A stretch of 64,000 bases of DNA, from assembly GCA_036785325.1 (NCBI GenBank), contig JAXIVH010000018.1, positions 6,703,492-6,767,491 of the forward strand, written 5' to 3'. The position numbers were made by a program, and so were the translations under genes. The stretch's first letter is position 1. Every line of letters starts with the position of its first letter. The notes beneath the pieces are model-generated. The model saw only the letters and a list, made by a program, of their open reading frames with translations, ran no database searches and was not told the origin of the DNA. Origin of the DNA: Urophycis tenuis (Eukaryota; Chordata; Actinopteri; Gadiformes; Phycidae). This document shows, piece after piece, positions 1 to 11,366 of this stretch.

Positions 1-205
1 TGTTTGTCCATGGTGACGCGTTGTTTGTGTGTACATTCTTCTCCTGTTCTCTTCCCATCATCTCTTTGTGTCTCCTCTCTTCACGCCGTTCTGTCTATTC
101 TGCGTCTCTTCTCATCAGGACAGATCGCTGCTTCTCCTCAGTTCCTGCACCTCCTGCGTCTCATATCAATCCCCCTCTCCTCCCTTCTCTCCACTCTCAC
201 TCAGT

Positions 206-236
206 CACACGCACACACACACACACACGCACACAC

Positions 237-289
<53 letters not shown>

Positions 290-350
290 TACACACACAC
301 ACACACGCACACACACACCACACACACACACACACACACGCACATACACA

Positions 351-385
<35 letters not shown>

Positions 386-398
386 CACACACACACAC
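206..398. repeat. (CA)n microsatellite, interrupted
   Basis: About 190 bp of CA dinucleotides broken by occasional CG, TA and CCA interruptions. Open frames on both strands here encode only alternating His/Thr or Cys/Val and are products of the repeat. Confidence 0.97.
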
Positions 399-1171
399 GA
401 CACAACTGCAGTAATAAAAGAAAAACTGTGTTGCGTGCTAAATTATAATTGTATCTACAGCTAGTGTTGTCCTTCCAATTAACACATCAGTAGTCAGCTG
501 GAAGTGTGTGTATGTTTGTGCGTGTCTATTGTTGTGTGTGTTGTTGTGTGATGGTGTGCGTGAGGAAGGAGGACGGGGGGGCAGGGGGGGACATTTTACT
601 GCTTGCATAAATATGGAATATATAATATATAAATATAAAAGTGGTCATTGAGTCACTGGGGGCGTGGTGGTAACATCATCCCTCTCCACCTGTTGCCTCC
701 GTGTTCTGACAGCAACACGTCTTGAGACCTGACGGCCAGGATGAGGGTGAGGGGATCTGCTCACGGTTGGCAGGCGCACCTCCTGAGCTGCTGACTAGGA
801 ACAGCATGCAGGCCGGGCTTTAAGGGGACAACAGGGGGATTTCCAGTCACTTTTCATCTTTGGTAGAAGGACAGCAGAACTCCCAGGCCAATAATATCCA
901 GTCCACCACCTGTTTGACCACTCAACATGTCCTAACAGCTAAAGTCCAGATTCATCCAGATAAGAAGTGTTGTGACGGAATCCAAATAATATTTGCTTGC
1001 AACAAACCAGCAGATTAGCCCTCGGCTCTGGTAATGCAGGAATAGAACACAGCAGCAGAAATTGTAACTTAAGTCTATACATCCACGTAGGGGCCCCATC
1101 TGCTCTGAGATTCCCACATGCAGAGAGTTTAGCAGAGAATGCATTTTCAAGATCTTTTCAATTAAAGGAAG
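399..1171. other. Unannotated spacer
   Basis: No recognisable gene or element. It holds a GT-rich patch near 505-560, a short G-rich run near 575-590 and an AT-rich stretch near 610-640. The short open frames match no family I know. Confidence 0.5.
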
Positions 1172-1256
1172 AGTTGAAAACCAGAGGGTAAGCACCAGCC
1201 TTTGCTGTGCAGACACATTGCTAAATCTATTGAAATTCACCTGACGCTGGCTAATT

Positions 1257-1384
1257 TGGATGATGATGATAATGATGATGAAGATGAATGATGAAGATTA
1301 TAATGATGATGATGATGATGATTGTGATGATGATAATGATGATGAAGATGATGATGAAGATTATAATGATGATGATGATGATTG

Positions 1385-1443
<59 letters not shown>
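1257..1443. repeat. (GAT)n trinucleotide repeat
   Basis: GAT/GATGAA/TAATGAT repeats ending in a pure run of about 20 GAT units (1387-1443). The apparent poly-His and poly-Asp frames come from the repeat. It lies in the left arm of the fold-back element; the right arm carries the complementary ATC tract (about 1793-1845). Confidence 0.95.
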
Positions 1444-1445
<2 letters not shown>

Positions 1446-1541
1446 CTTTTAAAAAGGAGCTATAGATAAAGTATTTAGCGAATTTATTCTTGCCATGCTG
1501 GGTTGATGTGGACCATTCATCTTTTGATATACTCATAATTG

Positions 1542-1595
1542 ACAAACTATAACATGTGCATGCTTATTAATAAGCATGCACATGTTATAGTTTGT
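1542..1595. repeat. Perfect 54-bp palindrome
   Basis: 27 bases starting ACAAACTATAACATGTGCAT are followed immediately by their exact reverse complement with no spacer. This is the dyad centre of the surrounding fold-back element and could extrude as a cruciform. Confidence 0.97.
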
Positions 1596-2095
1596 TTTTG
1601 TGAAATCTTCACGAAACTCCCCTAGCTGTTGTAAAATCACTGAATGCCTACTTTGCCTTATTGCTTGATTTCACAATAGAAGCATTCTACTTGATTTAAA
1701 ATCATGAGTATATCAAAAGAAGAATGATCCACATCATGGCAAGACTGATTCAGTAAATACTTTATCTGTAGCTCCTTTGTAAAATATAATAATCATCATC
1801 ATCATCATTATCTTCATCATCATCATCTTCATCATTATCATCATACAAATTAGCCAGCGTCAGGTGAATTTCAATAGATTTAGCGTGATTTAGTGTCTGC
1901 ACAGCAAAGGCTGTGCTTACCTCTGGTTTTCAACTAATAATACACAAATATATTTTTGGTATTTGTTCATTACAATAATGATAATATGATTTGATTATTG
2001 AATGATGATAATAATCAATGGCACTGAAGTCGCCACCTTATCATCGACTTGATAGGCAGTCTTGTTAAACCACACCATGCGTATCAAATTAATAA

Positions 2096-2405
2096 CTTTG
2101 ATATGCTCTCCGCATCGAGAGGAGCCAGTTGCGGTGGCTCGGGCATCTAGTGAGGATGCCTCCTGGACGCCTCCCTGGGAGGTGTTCCGGGCACGTCCCT
2201 CCGGGAGGAGGCCCCGGGGAAGACCCAGGACACGCTGGAGGGACTATGTCTCTCGGCTGGCCTGGGAACGCCTCGGGATCCCCCCGGAAGAGCTGGACGA
2301 AGTGGCTGGGGAGAGGGAAGTCTGGGCTTCTCTCCTCAGGCTGCTGCCCCCCGCGACCCCGACCCCGGATAAGCGGAGGACATGGATGGATGGATGGATA
2401 TGCAA
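2096..2405 (+). pseudogene. RTE-clade (Rex3-like) LINE 3' end, truncated
   Basis: This is the extreme C-terminus and tail of a non-LTR retrotransposon ORF. The frame reads GRPRTRWRDYVSRLAWER and then LGIPPEELDEVAGEREVW, ending in a PDKR-like segment that runs into (GGAT)n at 2383-2400. The upstream part, RWLGHLVRMPPGRLPG, lies in a different frame, so there is at least one frameshift near 2160-2190. In fish this peptide with a GATG-type tail is typical of RTE elements such as Rex3 (from memory of the family). All of the endonuclease and the catalytic reverse transcriptase are absent, as expected for a 5'-truncated insertion. The clade is fairly certain and the subfamily is not. Confidence 0.75.
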
Positions 2406-2507
2406 ATGCATTTTTTTGTCTTTTTTGTTGGCTGAGATCACACAGTGATCCGTCTAACGGCATGTTTACTGACGGCTGTACGACCACAGCTGATGTTGCT
2501 GCCAGCA

Positions 2508-2620
2508 GCCTGCCACACACTGCCACACACTGCCACACACTGCCACACACTGCCACACACTGCCACCATGCCACACACTGCCACACACTGCCACACACTG
2601 CACACACTGCACACACTGCC
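2508..2620. repeat. 10-bp minisatellite (ACTGCCACAC)n
   Basis: About ten tandem units of a 10-bp motif, with degenerate CACACTG units at the right end. Because 10 is not a multiple of 3, all frames give short-period Cys/His/Thr or Val/Ala/Trp products that are not genuine proteins. Confidence 0.93.
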
Positions 2621-2963
2621 CCCCAGCCCCATGAGGACCTCTGCTGTAAGACACGGCTCAGCGTCTGACCGCCCTGCCCCATGTCCTGCTGTTAGATGTA
2701 GAGCCATACACTCTGAGCACGACTTGAGAAAGAGGCAATACTGGGTGAATTATATGTATTGAAAGCTCAACTGGTAGGTCATTGGCTGGAATCATGGTCC
2801 GCCTGCAGGCAAAATCAGGCCCATCACATATTTTTTCTCTGCCCCCGCTGACTGAATTCATTGGAGCGACTCCAGTAACAACCCAAAACCACTGTGGATT
2901 TTTGCTACAAGAAGGACTGGAATAATGTATTTGTGATTGTTTGTGTGTGCATACATGTGTGCC

Positions 2964-2981
2964 GGTGTGTGTGTGTGTGTA

Positions 2982-3017
<36 letters not shown>

Positions 3018-3032
3018 GTGTGTGTTGTGTGT

Positions 3033-3078
<46 letters not shown>
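2964..3078. repeat. (TG)n microsatellite
   Basis: About 115 bp of TG dinucleotides with ATG and TTG interruptions. Confidence 0.96.
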
Positions 3079-3083
<5 letters not shown>

Positions 3084-5420
3084 TTGAGACAGAGAGAAAG
3101 TCGGCATGTTTCTTAACTCAAATAACATGTGTGTAAGGGTAGCAGTAGGTGGGCATTAGAGACCATGCGCCCGCAGAATGAATGCACTCACGGTATTGGT
3201 GATGCTTTGGATGAAAATCATCCATGGTGGATCTATTCACATACTGTATATTTTCATTTCATCAGATTTGACATCGGTTTGCGTTTGTTGTGTTTGTAAC
3301 CATGTCTGGGGTGTTTTTTCAGCTGGGTTTCAGCTGGTTTTTTTGATGTACATTTGAATTATACCAAGTACAGATTAGTTGCCAAAGGTATTTGAACAGA
3401 AGTTCATCATGAATAGAGATACAAACGGCTTCACACAGGGCCATAAAATACACCTTACAAAGACACAGTGAGAAAGAAAAAGAAATATTGAGAAGGCATC
3501 GACATATAAACATACATTTTCCAGAAATGACTCTGATCTACAGCCTTATGTGTTGAGTAGGACCATGACTATACCACACAAAAACAACAATGATTTGGTT
3601 TTGGTTAACTCTTAACTTAATTGATAACACAAATCAAAATTTTGTGTACAATTTTAAGTTATTGATTTCATGATTTTGTGTTTCATCATCTGCATCAGCA
3701 CCAAACATGAAGGCATCTATTCCCACGACCCAGAGCCCACTCATGTCCCCTATCACAACAACCCATGACAAAAATGATTTCACATTCCATTATCAATCAA
3801 TCAATTAAAAACAATGTTAAATAATGTATCAGTGTGAACATTATACATGTAAATATTCTCTATTTTATTGTGTGTTTTTTATGAAGATATCTATAGTCAA
3901 CATCATATGTTAATATTATAGTTGCTAAAAAAGCTATTGCAAATATTGTAAATCATATTTATTTTCCTTTTTTTTACCTATTATTATGTTCTGTTTGTAA
4001 AATGTGTTACGTTAACACAATTATTTTTGTGATAATGGATGCCAGATGTTTGAACAGATTTTTGACACCATGTTGTCAAAATCTTTACATTGAACTGTTG
4101 ATGTCCAATCAAAGACCTCAGCCACTCCCCAGAGAGCTGGCTATTCATGTCTCCAGCTGTCTGATTGATGTGTTGTGGAACTTACCTGTGAATGTCTGCT
4201 TCGTCATAAACACTGATTAAATGCCACGCACTCTTCAGTTCATTTAATTATAGTCATTGATTCTCTGCAAACAGTGATATAGGTTACACTAATTGTGATC
4301 TACTTTTCTTTTGATCTCACTATTTATTGTGTTCCTGTCATTTTCCACCTCTTTTAAATCTGCATCCTCACAATTGTATGGGACTTTTAGAGTATAAAAA
4401 CATTACATTACACTGTAAGATTGTCTTTCTTCTGGATCTTCTTTCTTTTTTCTTTCTTTCTTCTATTCTTTCATTATTTCCTTCTCCTTCAACGTGTGTC
4501 TTGGTGCTATTAAGGTGAAAGCACTGTGCTCCTGCAGAATGTGAGGGTCCTGCAGAACGTGAGGGTATCCAGATCTGTCCTGGTCTGAGACAGCAGCCCT
4601 GGTGGTCAAAAACAAACATCTAGTGTTTGATGAGGAGAATGATCCTGCATTCAGCAGAACCAAACCTCCACTTCAGCTATTTTCTAATTAACAACAATGT
4701 GTGGTTTGTCGAAGGTGCTATCTGTTGTGCAGAGTTTGTGTTAATTAACACATTAGAATGCATTATCAGATTTTGTTGTATTGTTGTTATTTTTGTTTTA
4801 GAATCTTAATGTTATAATATGAATGTAAAGTATTTAATCTGAAGTGGGGGACAAGTTTATGTGAGGTCTTTTGATCTGGCTTGTACTAAAAAAGCATGGT
4901 ATGATTTAGTAGTAAACAATACATCAACACAATAATTACATTGGCATTTGTTTTCATAGGCATTTCTCTTTAAATATGGCAATAAACAGGATTATTACAT
5001 CAAAGCTCAACTATGTTGGGCCCAAGGGTTCCCATTAAGAATCACCATGCATGTAACCCACGCCAGTCAAATATACTATCTGACATTCAGAGTCAGTATC
5101 ACCGAGCCTGATTCAGGTGTCATCTAGCAATACCTGAACTCTGCTTCATGTATCAATGCTACAGCAAGTATGCAGACGTCAGCCTGTGTGTTCCTGGCCT
5201 CCTCATTACGGCTGGTCAGCTATCTGGTACCCATTATTGCAGAAATGGACAATACAGCCACCAGGTGCAGCAGCACAACGTAAAGGCACTGTGCCCCACC
5301 CCCCCACTCACAGGCCTGCTGCATAAGGCATGTGTGTGGTGGGGTTGTGCACGTCTTTATATCTGTGCATGTGTTTATATCCGTACATGTGTGTGTCCAT
5401 ACTCATATACTCATGTGTAT

Positions 5421-5421
<1 letters not shown>
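3079..5421. other. Unannotated AT-rich spacer
   Basis: About 2.3 kb, AT-rich, with only short open frames (up to about 80 codons) that I do not recognise. No TE termini, RNA gene or tandem array stands out. Confidence 0.5.
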
Positions 5422-5493
<72 letters not shown>

Positions 5494-5523
5494 TGTGTGA
5501 GTGTGTGTGTGTGTGTGTGTACG

Positions 5524-5554
<31 letters not shown>

Positions 5555-5625
5555 TGTGTGTGTGTGTGTGTGTGAGTGTGTGTGTTGTGTGTGTGTACGT
5601 GTGTGTGTGTGTGTGTGTGTGTGTT

Positions 5626-5687
<62 letters not shown>
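5422..5687. repeat. Long (GT)n microsatellite
   Basis: About 265 bp of GT repeat with GTAC, GAG and GTT interruptions, one of the longest dinucleotide tracts in the window. The Cys/Val and His/Thr frames over it are artefacts. Confidence 0.97.
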
Positions 5688-5688
<1 letters not shown>

Positions 5689-5784
5689 TGGAAATCAACA
5701 ATGAGTTACATCTCACCAGCAGCATGTTGAGCATGTAGACAATGTACAGTATGAGGAACATGTGGAGTATGTGTAGCATGTAAA

Positions 5785-5963
5785 GAGTAAAGGGGGCGTT
5801 TAGCAGACGCTTTTGTCCAAAGCGACTTACAATCAGTACATTTGTGGGGTTCGACATGTGACAGTTGAAGGAGGGGGATTAAGGGGATCGAACCACTGAC
5901 CCTACGGTTAGTGGACGACCCGCTCTGTCGAACCCGCTCTACCCACTGAGCTACTGCCGCCCA
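5785..5963 (-). mobile_element. tRNA-derived SINE
   Basis: Read on the minus strand, the element starts near 5963 with a tRNA-like head. An A-box-like TAGCTCAGTGGG is the complement of 5942-5953, and a B-box-like GGTTCGATCCC is the complement of 5884-5894. Its body ends in the widespread fish motif TAAGTCGCTTTGGA followed by CAAAAGCGTCTGCTAAA (complement of about 5792-5830). An internal near-duplication around the CGACCCGCTCT / CGAACCCGCTCT segments lengthens the head. The A and B boxes imply transcription by RNA polymerase III if intact. A degenerate minisatellite flanks it on both sides. The family name is uncertain. Confidence 0.82.
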
Positions 5964-6245
5964 GCATATAGAGTATGTACAGCATGTACAGCATATAGAG
6001 TATGTACAGCATGTACAGCATATAGAGTATGTACAGCATGTACAACATATATGTACAGCATGTACAGCATATAGAGTATGTACGAATGTACAGCATATAG
6101 AGTATGTACAGCATGTACAGCATTATAGAGTATGTACAGCATGTACAGCATATAGAGTATGTACAGCAATGTACAGCATATAGAGTATGTACAGCATATA
6201 GAGTATGTATGGCATATAGAGTATGTACAGTCTGTTTAGAGTATG
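5964..6245. repeat. Minisatellite of 9-bp subunits (27-bp higher-order unit)
   Basis: Tandem GTACAGCAT and ATAGAGTAT 9-mers arranged mostly as GTACAGCAT-GTACAGCAT-ATAGAGTAT, with several shortened units. The array abuts the SINE head directly. A more degenerate version (GTAGAC, GAGTATGTGTAGCATG) occurs on the other side of the SINE at about 5722-5784. Repeated GTAC palindromes make it self-complementary. Confidence 0.93.
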
Positions 6246-6617
6246 TACAGGCATGGGAGAGAAGAGAGAAGCAATCACTCAATAAGTAAAACGCTGCAGC
6301 CAAGTGGGCAGGGACACCGGAGTACTGTGGGGATGGGATGCAATTGATTGGCTGAGCGGCGCGGGCTCCAGAGGCGGGCCCTGCCCCACATCATGTGGAG
6401 ATATGCAAACAGCTCACAAGAGCACCACTCAGCGTCATGATGGAACGTGTACGGACCAAGCCCAGATGGTTTGCCCTACAGAAGTGTGTACTTGTAATTG
6501 CTCTGGTTCAGAGGGGGGACATTACTAATGACACGCTCAGTTCACTGGAGGAAGTGTGAAGCAGAAGAATGGACAGGGACTCCCCCCACAAACACACACA
6601 TCTGGCACACGCATGCA

Positions 6618-6619
<2 letters not shown>
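6246..6619. other. Unannotated spacer
   Basis: No recognisable element between the minisatellite and the poly-C tract; only short open frames. Confidence 0.5.
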
Positions 6620-6659
<40 letters not shown>

Positions 6660-6710
6660 ACCCCCCCTGCCCCCTCCACACACACACACACAACACACAC
6701 ACACACACAA
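6620..6710. repeat. Poly-C tract (40 C) plus short (CA)n
   Basis: Forty consecutive C residues (6620-6659) are followed by a further C-rich stretch and CA repeats (about 6678-6710). The complement is a G-quadruplex-prone poly-G run. The exact length is likely to be unreliable in any assembly. Confidence 0.95.
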
Positions 6711-7244
6711 CCAGGACTGATTAATTCCAATTCTTTTGACCAGTTTATGTATTTTAACAACAACAAAAACGAAAGACAAAATGGCTGAACAATAAGTTGC
6801 TGGAAGTCTGGAATCTCATATGTCTGGAATCTCATATGTCTATTGAACTTAAACATTGCTGTTTTAAGACTCATCAGTCTATCTGGTTGTTTCACAGTTT
6901 CACCAGCAGCAGCAATAAAATAGATGACATATTGACTATTCCTACCCTTTTCTGAGTTGAGGAAATACAATTGTTAGTTGTTAAAACACCCAAGACTGAT
7001 ACAAGGCTCTCTGAGATAGTGACTATAAATACCACACTAAATACTCGCACGCTGTTTATTCCACTCACTCAATGACAATCTGTTATGCCTCGCTTCTCAC
7101 ATCTTGGTAAAGACCATAGGTGACGAAATGTCAATGCACTCTTTTTAGAGGAGTGAAGGAAACAAACTTAAAATGGTGATATCAATATACCACGCTCACA
7201 GTTTTGTGTTTGTGCATGATACCACACACACACACACACACACA

Positions 7245-7304
<60 letters not shown>

Positions 7305-9162
7305 CCAAACAGGATGCTAACATTGTACCCTCTTTACTGCACAATATTTAGCTTTTATTTAGATTTGAAAAGTTGTTTTACTCTTGCATTGTTGAGAAGA
7401 GCTTGGAACACAAGAATTGAATTGCCAGCAATGACTGAGACTACCTGCTTTCGAGGTGCCAAATCAAGAACTTGAACTCACAGACAGCGAAAGCGAGAAA
7501 GAGAGAGGCTTTCAGTGGTGGAGGTTAAAGCAGCCATCAGCAGACACTCAGGGAGACAACCTGTAGCACAAGCTCAGGTATCGATATATTCAACCTTGAC
7601 ATCAAGTAGTTTAAAGTAGTTCCATCAGGGGCCCAGCTAGCTGGAGAGTAGTGTGCTCACTGCTACATTACAGTTCCATCCACACATTCCTCACACCCCA
7701 CCTTGTGTTCATCTTCGATTTCAAAATGGCACAGAGGTCAAGAGATGTTCTATCTCTTGTCTACATGTTCAAAAACTGTGTACAGTACTACTGGAATATC
7801 CAGTAATACAGCATATTAGCTCACTCAGCAACCAAGGGATTTTGCCTATTGATACATATTATTTTCTACAATGGGGAAAGTTAGAGGGAATATTATTGAA
7901 ATATTTCAAGGTTTGTAAAAATGTATCTCCTGCTTACGTTTAAGGTCTCCTGCATGGAGGCAACTGCTATTATATTTATTCTTAGATGAACGCACACGCT
8001 CATACATTACACGCACACATACAAACACAATACTGTTTATTTTGGCCAATACAGAGGGTGAGTGGTTTATCTCTGGAGGATTAATATGAAAGCATCTGTT
8101 GATAAGGGGATTACATGAATCTGGCATCTTTTTGCCTGAAGTTATAAGACCAATCTGTGTTCCCTTAAGTTGGGGTGCAGATGTTCCTCCATGCAAAACA
8201 GCCTGAAGGTTACATTGGATCAGCACTCCAAACAGAAGGATGTGAGATCAAAACCCCTAGTAGGTCATCCCATGATGTGATAGTAAACAGAGTCTGTGTC
8301 AGGCCAGTGTGTCTTCATGGTGTCTGTTTGTTTGCAAGATGCAATTGCTTTAATTGGTTTGAATAAGGTGGCCTAAAAAGCACCTCACATCATACCTAGG
8401 ATTTGCTTTCATCCTTTTGCTGACTATTTGTGGCGATGCTGTGGAGCACATGATGAGGTGTTGCAGAGCTGTGACATCATCGTCGTCATGCTTCACTTTC
8501 ATGAATGCAACCCATACATTTATTAACAACACATTTCTTTTTTTCTAGAAAAGAGAAAAGCTACTGAATTATGTGTTTGTCAATAATGGACACGCTGTGC
8601 AACGATTGGAAATAGTCTGTTGTGATCTCATGAGTTATGTGTTTATCATTAGAGAATATATATGATAAATAAATAAGTGAAAAGTGCATTGAAAACACAG
8701 TCACTCCATGTGAAATCCATAACATACGTGATATCCAAACAACCACACTGTCAAAGACCAACACTCCATCTCAGCAACTCTCCATTGGTGGCATTTCTCA
8801 AACTAAGTGCCTTTGGACTAAAAGATTTGGGGCAATGAACAAATAAAACAACCCCAAGCTGTTTAGAATGGCTCTCCATTGTCAACCAAACGGTCATGCT
8901 TGTAGGCAGACTGATCTAAAAACAACTCAGACGCAGCCCGTCTGCCAATCTCTGTCACAACCAGGAGCTGGAGAAAAGGCACCCCAGCACATTTATCAAA
9001 AAACATATTTGCCCCTGGCTTTGGTTGTGGCAATATTTTCCAGATTACTCCTGCTTCCCAACATCACATTTGCCATTTGAAATGGCTTATTTTGCTCAAA
9101 ATGTAATATGAAAAGCCATGGGGTGTGGACCTCTGGGTGATGCACCCAGCGCCACACAGAAG
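6711..9162. other. Unannotated spacer containing one CA repeat
   Basis: About 2.4 kb with no recognised coding or element signature apart from the CA repeat at 7224-7302. The short ORFs match no family I know. Confidence 0.5.
7224..7302. repeat. (CA)n microsatellite
   Basis: About 79 bp of CA repeat with one CCA interruption near 7251. Confidence 0.97.
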
Positions 9163-10184
9163 CAGAGAGGAGGCAGAGAGGAGGCAGAGAGGAGGCTGAG
9201 AGGAGGCAGAGAGGAGGCTGAGAGGAGGCTGAGAGGAGGCTGAGAGGAGGTAGAGAGGAGGCAGAGAGGAGGCTGAGAGGAGGCAGAGAGGAGGCAGAGA
9301 GGAGGCTGAGAGGAGGCAGAGAGGAGGCAGAGAGGAGGCAGAGAGGAGGCTGAGAGGAGGCAGAGAGGAGGCTGAGAGGAGGCAGAGAGGAGGCTGAGAG
9401 GAGGCTGAGAGGAGGCAGAGAGGAGGCAGAGAGGAGGCTGAGAGGGGGCTGAGAGGAGGCTGAGAGGAGGCAGAGAGGAGGCTGAGGGAGGCCAGAGAGG
9501 AGACAGAGAGGAGGCAGAGAGGAGGCTGAGAGGAGGCTGAGAGGAGGCTGAGAGGAGGCTGAGAGGAGGCAGAGAGAGGCCAGAGAGGAGGCAGAGAGGA
9601 GGCAGAGAGGAGGCTGAGAGGAGGCAGAGAGGAGGCCAGAGAGGAGGCTGAGAGGAGGCTGAGGGAGGCCAGAGAGGAGGCTGAGAGGAGGCAGAGAGGA
9701 GGCAGAGAGGAGGCTGAGAGGAGGCTGAGAGGAGGCCAGAGAGGAGGCTGAGAGGAGGCTGAGGGAGGCCAGAGAGGAGGCTGAGAGGAGGCAGAGAGGA
9801 GGCTGAGAGGAGGCTGAGAGGAGGCAGAGAGGAGGCTGAGAGGAGGCAGAGAGGAGGCTGAGAGGAGGCTGAGAGGAGGCAGAGAGGAGGCTGAGAGGAG
9901 GCTGAGAGGAGGCAGAGAGGAGGCAGAGAGGAGGCAGAGAGGAGGCTGAGAGGAGGCAGAGAGGAGGCTGAGAGGAGGCAGAGAGGAGGCTGAGAGGAGG
10001 CTGAGAGGAGGCTGAGAGGAGGCAGAGAGGAGGCTGAGAGGAGGCAGAGAGGAGGCTGAGAGGAGGCTGAGAGGAGGCTGAGAGGAGGCAGAGAGGAGGC
10101 TGAGAGGAGGCTGAGAGGAGGCTGAGAGGAGGCTGAGGGGAGGCTGAGAGGAGGCTGAGAGGAGGCTGAGGGAGGCCAGAGAGC
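9163..10184. repeat. 1-kb polypurine 11-bp minisatellite
   Basis: About 90 tandem copies of GAGGAGGCAGA / GAGGAGGCTGA, with occasional GAGGGAGGCCA slippage variants. The plus strand is almost all purine, interrupted by single C or CT. Three 11-bp units make 33 bp, so all three minus frames stay open and encode the same 11-residue period (SLLSASSQPPL). The resulting 405-466 codon frames are therefore not evidence of a gene. The tract has mirror-repeat, triplex and GG-tetrad potential. Confidence 0.97.
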
Positions 10185-10635
10185 AACAGCCACGTGGTGC
10201 AGTGGTGGACAGAGCACGCAGACGCACAGGGGGGCCGCTGCTTGTGAGGTGATACAGGAGGAAATATGGTGCATAATACAAGCATATAGTATGTATAATC
10301 CTAGATACAATGTGTGAGTGATGTCAGAACAGGAGGGGTTATCAACACACTGGCCTGTTCCTGTGCTGCAGCCTGCTCTGCTCTCCATGCTCCTCAGCCC
10401 TCTATTGACCGGCTGGAGGACGGCTGCCCACACGCTCCACGCGGTCCAGCACACAGTGAACCAGAACCTCAGAAGATGTTGGCAATTAGGAAGCAATCCA
10501 GCGAATCACATTTCTATATGAGAGAAAATGGTGCACGGCGCAGTGGGGGGGGATTATGAACTGAAAAGGAACATCAAAGACATAACAGAAAACAGGATAT
10601 ATTCAGCGATGGTGGTGGAGATGGTGGTGGAGGTG

Positions 10636-10638
<3 letters not shown>
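10185..10638. other. Unannotated spacer
   Basis: No recognisable gene. Short GGT/GGA-rich stretches precede the next microsatellite. Confidence 0.5.
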
Positions 10639-10734
<96 letters not shown>

Positions 10735-10800
10735 TGTGTGTGTGTGTGTGCGTGTGTGTGTGTGTGTGTGTGTTGGGGGGGGGGGGGGGGGGGGGGGGGG
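10639..10800. repeat. (GT)n-(GTGC)n-(GT)n plus poly-G tract
   Basis: A GT run contains a GTGC tetranucleotide block (about 10703-10735), continues as GT, then ends in 26 consecutive G residues (10775-10800). The alternating purine-pyrimidine part can form Z-DNA and the poly-G part can form quadruplex. Confidence 0.96.
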
Positions 10801-11147
10801 CGGGCGGGGTGGTAGATGAAATTCATGCTGACACCAGACGGGCTGAGTTCACACGCTCACAGCGGCAGTCTGCTCAGGCTGAGCGGAGATTAGAGAAAAA
10901 CACTTTAGCCTTTTTAGAGCAAGCATGCCTTTTCTTCATCCCCGTGGTTCACGACGGCGGACGGACGGCGCTGGGTGTCACAACACAGGAACAGCACCCA
11001 GGGGAGGGCCCGGCCCGCCGGCCCGACCCACAGACCCCTGGGGGGGCTTATTGTCCCGAGGGGCCGGTTTGAAGGAGAGGTCAACAAAGACAGGACTGAG
11101 CTGCCACTTGTCATCGATGGCTGCGTCTGCATTATCCAGTGTGGGCA

Positions 11148-11226
11148 GCAAAGTAAGCATTTCATTGTCCAGGGAAACGCGTTTCTTTACTGCACACATG
11201 ACAATAAAACCTTTGAATCCTTGAAT
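11148..11226 (+). repeat. Retroposon 3'-tail-like sequence
   Basis: The segment AAGTAAGCATTTCATTGT followed by TGACAATAAAACCTTTGAAT resembles the recurring 3' tail of fish retroposons, with a polyadenylation-like AATAAA and a TTGAATCCTTGAA terminal repeat. The GC-rich 10.8-11.1 kb sequence upstream may belong to the same element, but I recognise no protein in it. Confidence 0.45.
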
Positions 11227-11239
11227 TGGCAGATCATTT

Positions 11240-11292
11240 CATTTCAAGTGCTAAATTAACCACTAGCAATGGTTAATCTAGCACTTGAAATG
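11240..11292. repeat. 23-bp stem hairpin
   Basis: The left arm (11240-11262, starting CATTTCAAGTGCTAAATT) pairs with 11270-11292 with one mismatch across a 7-nt loop. The size is compatible with a small hairpin RNA or a palindromic element centre. No flanking helix extends it. Confidence 0.85.
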
Positions 11293-11366
11293 CTTGAAAC
11301 TTGCTCTGGTGACATTCTTACTGTATTAGCAGCAATGAAATGTTTCACCTTCTTATGACAAATGTA

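Larger units (their letters stand above)
1172..1935. repeat. Fold-back (long inverted repeat) element
   Basis: The left arm begins AGTTGAAAACCAGAGG at 1172 and its reverse complement ends at 1935. Matching blocks run inward: GCTGTGCAGACAC, TCTATTGAAATTCACCTGAC, a GAT/ATC trinucleotide tract in each arm, the segment around TATCTRTAGCTCCT, and TGAGTATATCAAAAGA. The centre holds a perfect 54-bp palindrome (1542-1595). The arms are unequal because the GAT tract is about 190 bp on the left and about 55 bp on the right. No transposase is visible and I see no clear target duplication. It could be a fold-back/MITE-type element or a duplication-inversion; the class is unassigned. Confidence 0.85.

Noticed and set aside
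1237..1545. Poly-His and poly-Asp frames
   Set aside because: Encoded by the GAT/ATC trinucleotide repeat.
5884..5953. Possible functional tRNA gene (A and B boxes)
   Set aside because: The spacing and lack of a cloverleaf, together with the SINE body motif downstream, show a tRNA-derived SINE head, not a tRNA gene.
9064..10496. Three overlapping minus-strand frames of 405-466 codons (Ser/Leu/Pro-rich)
   Set aside because: They come from an 11-bp tandem repeat that is open in all three frames with the same peptide period. No non-repetitive domain is present.
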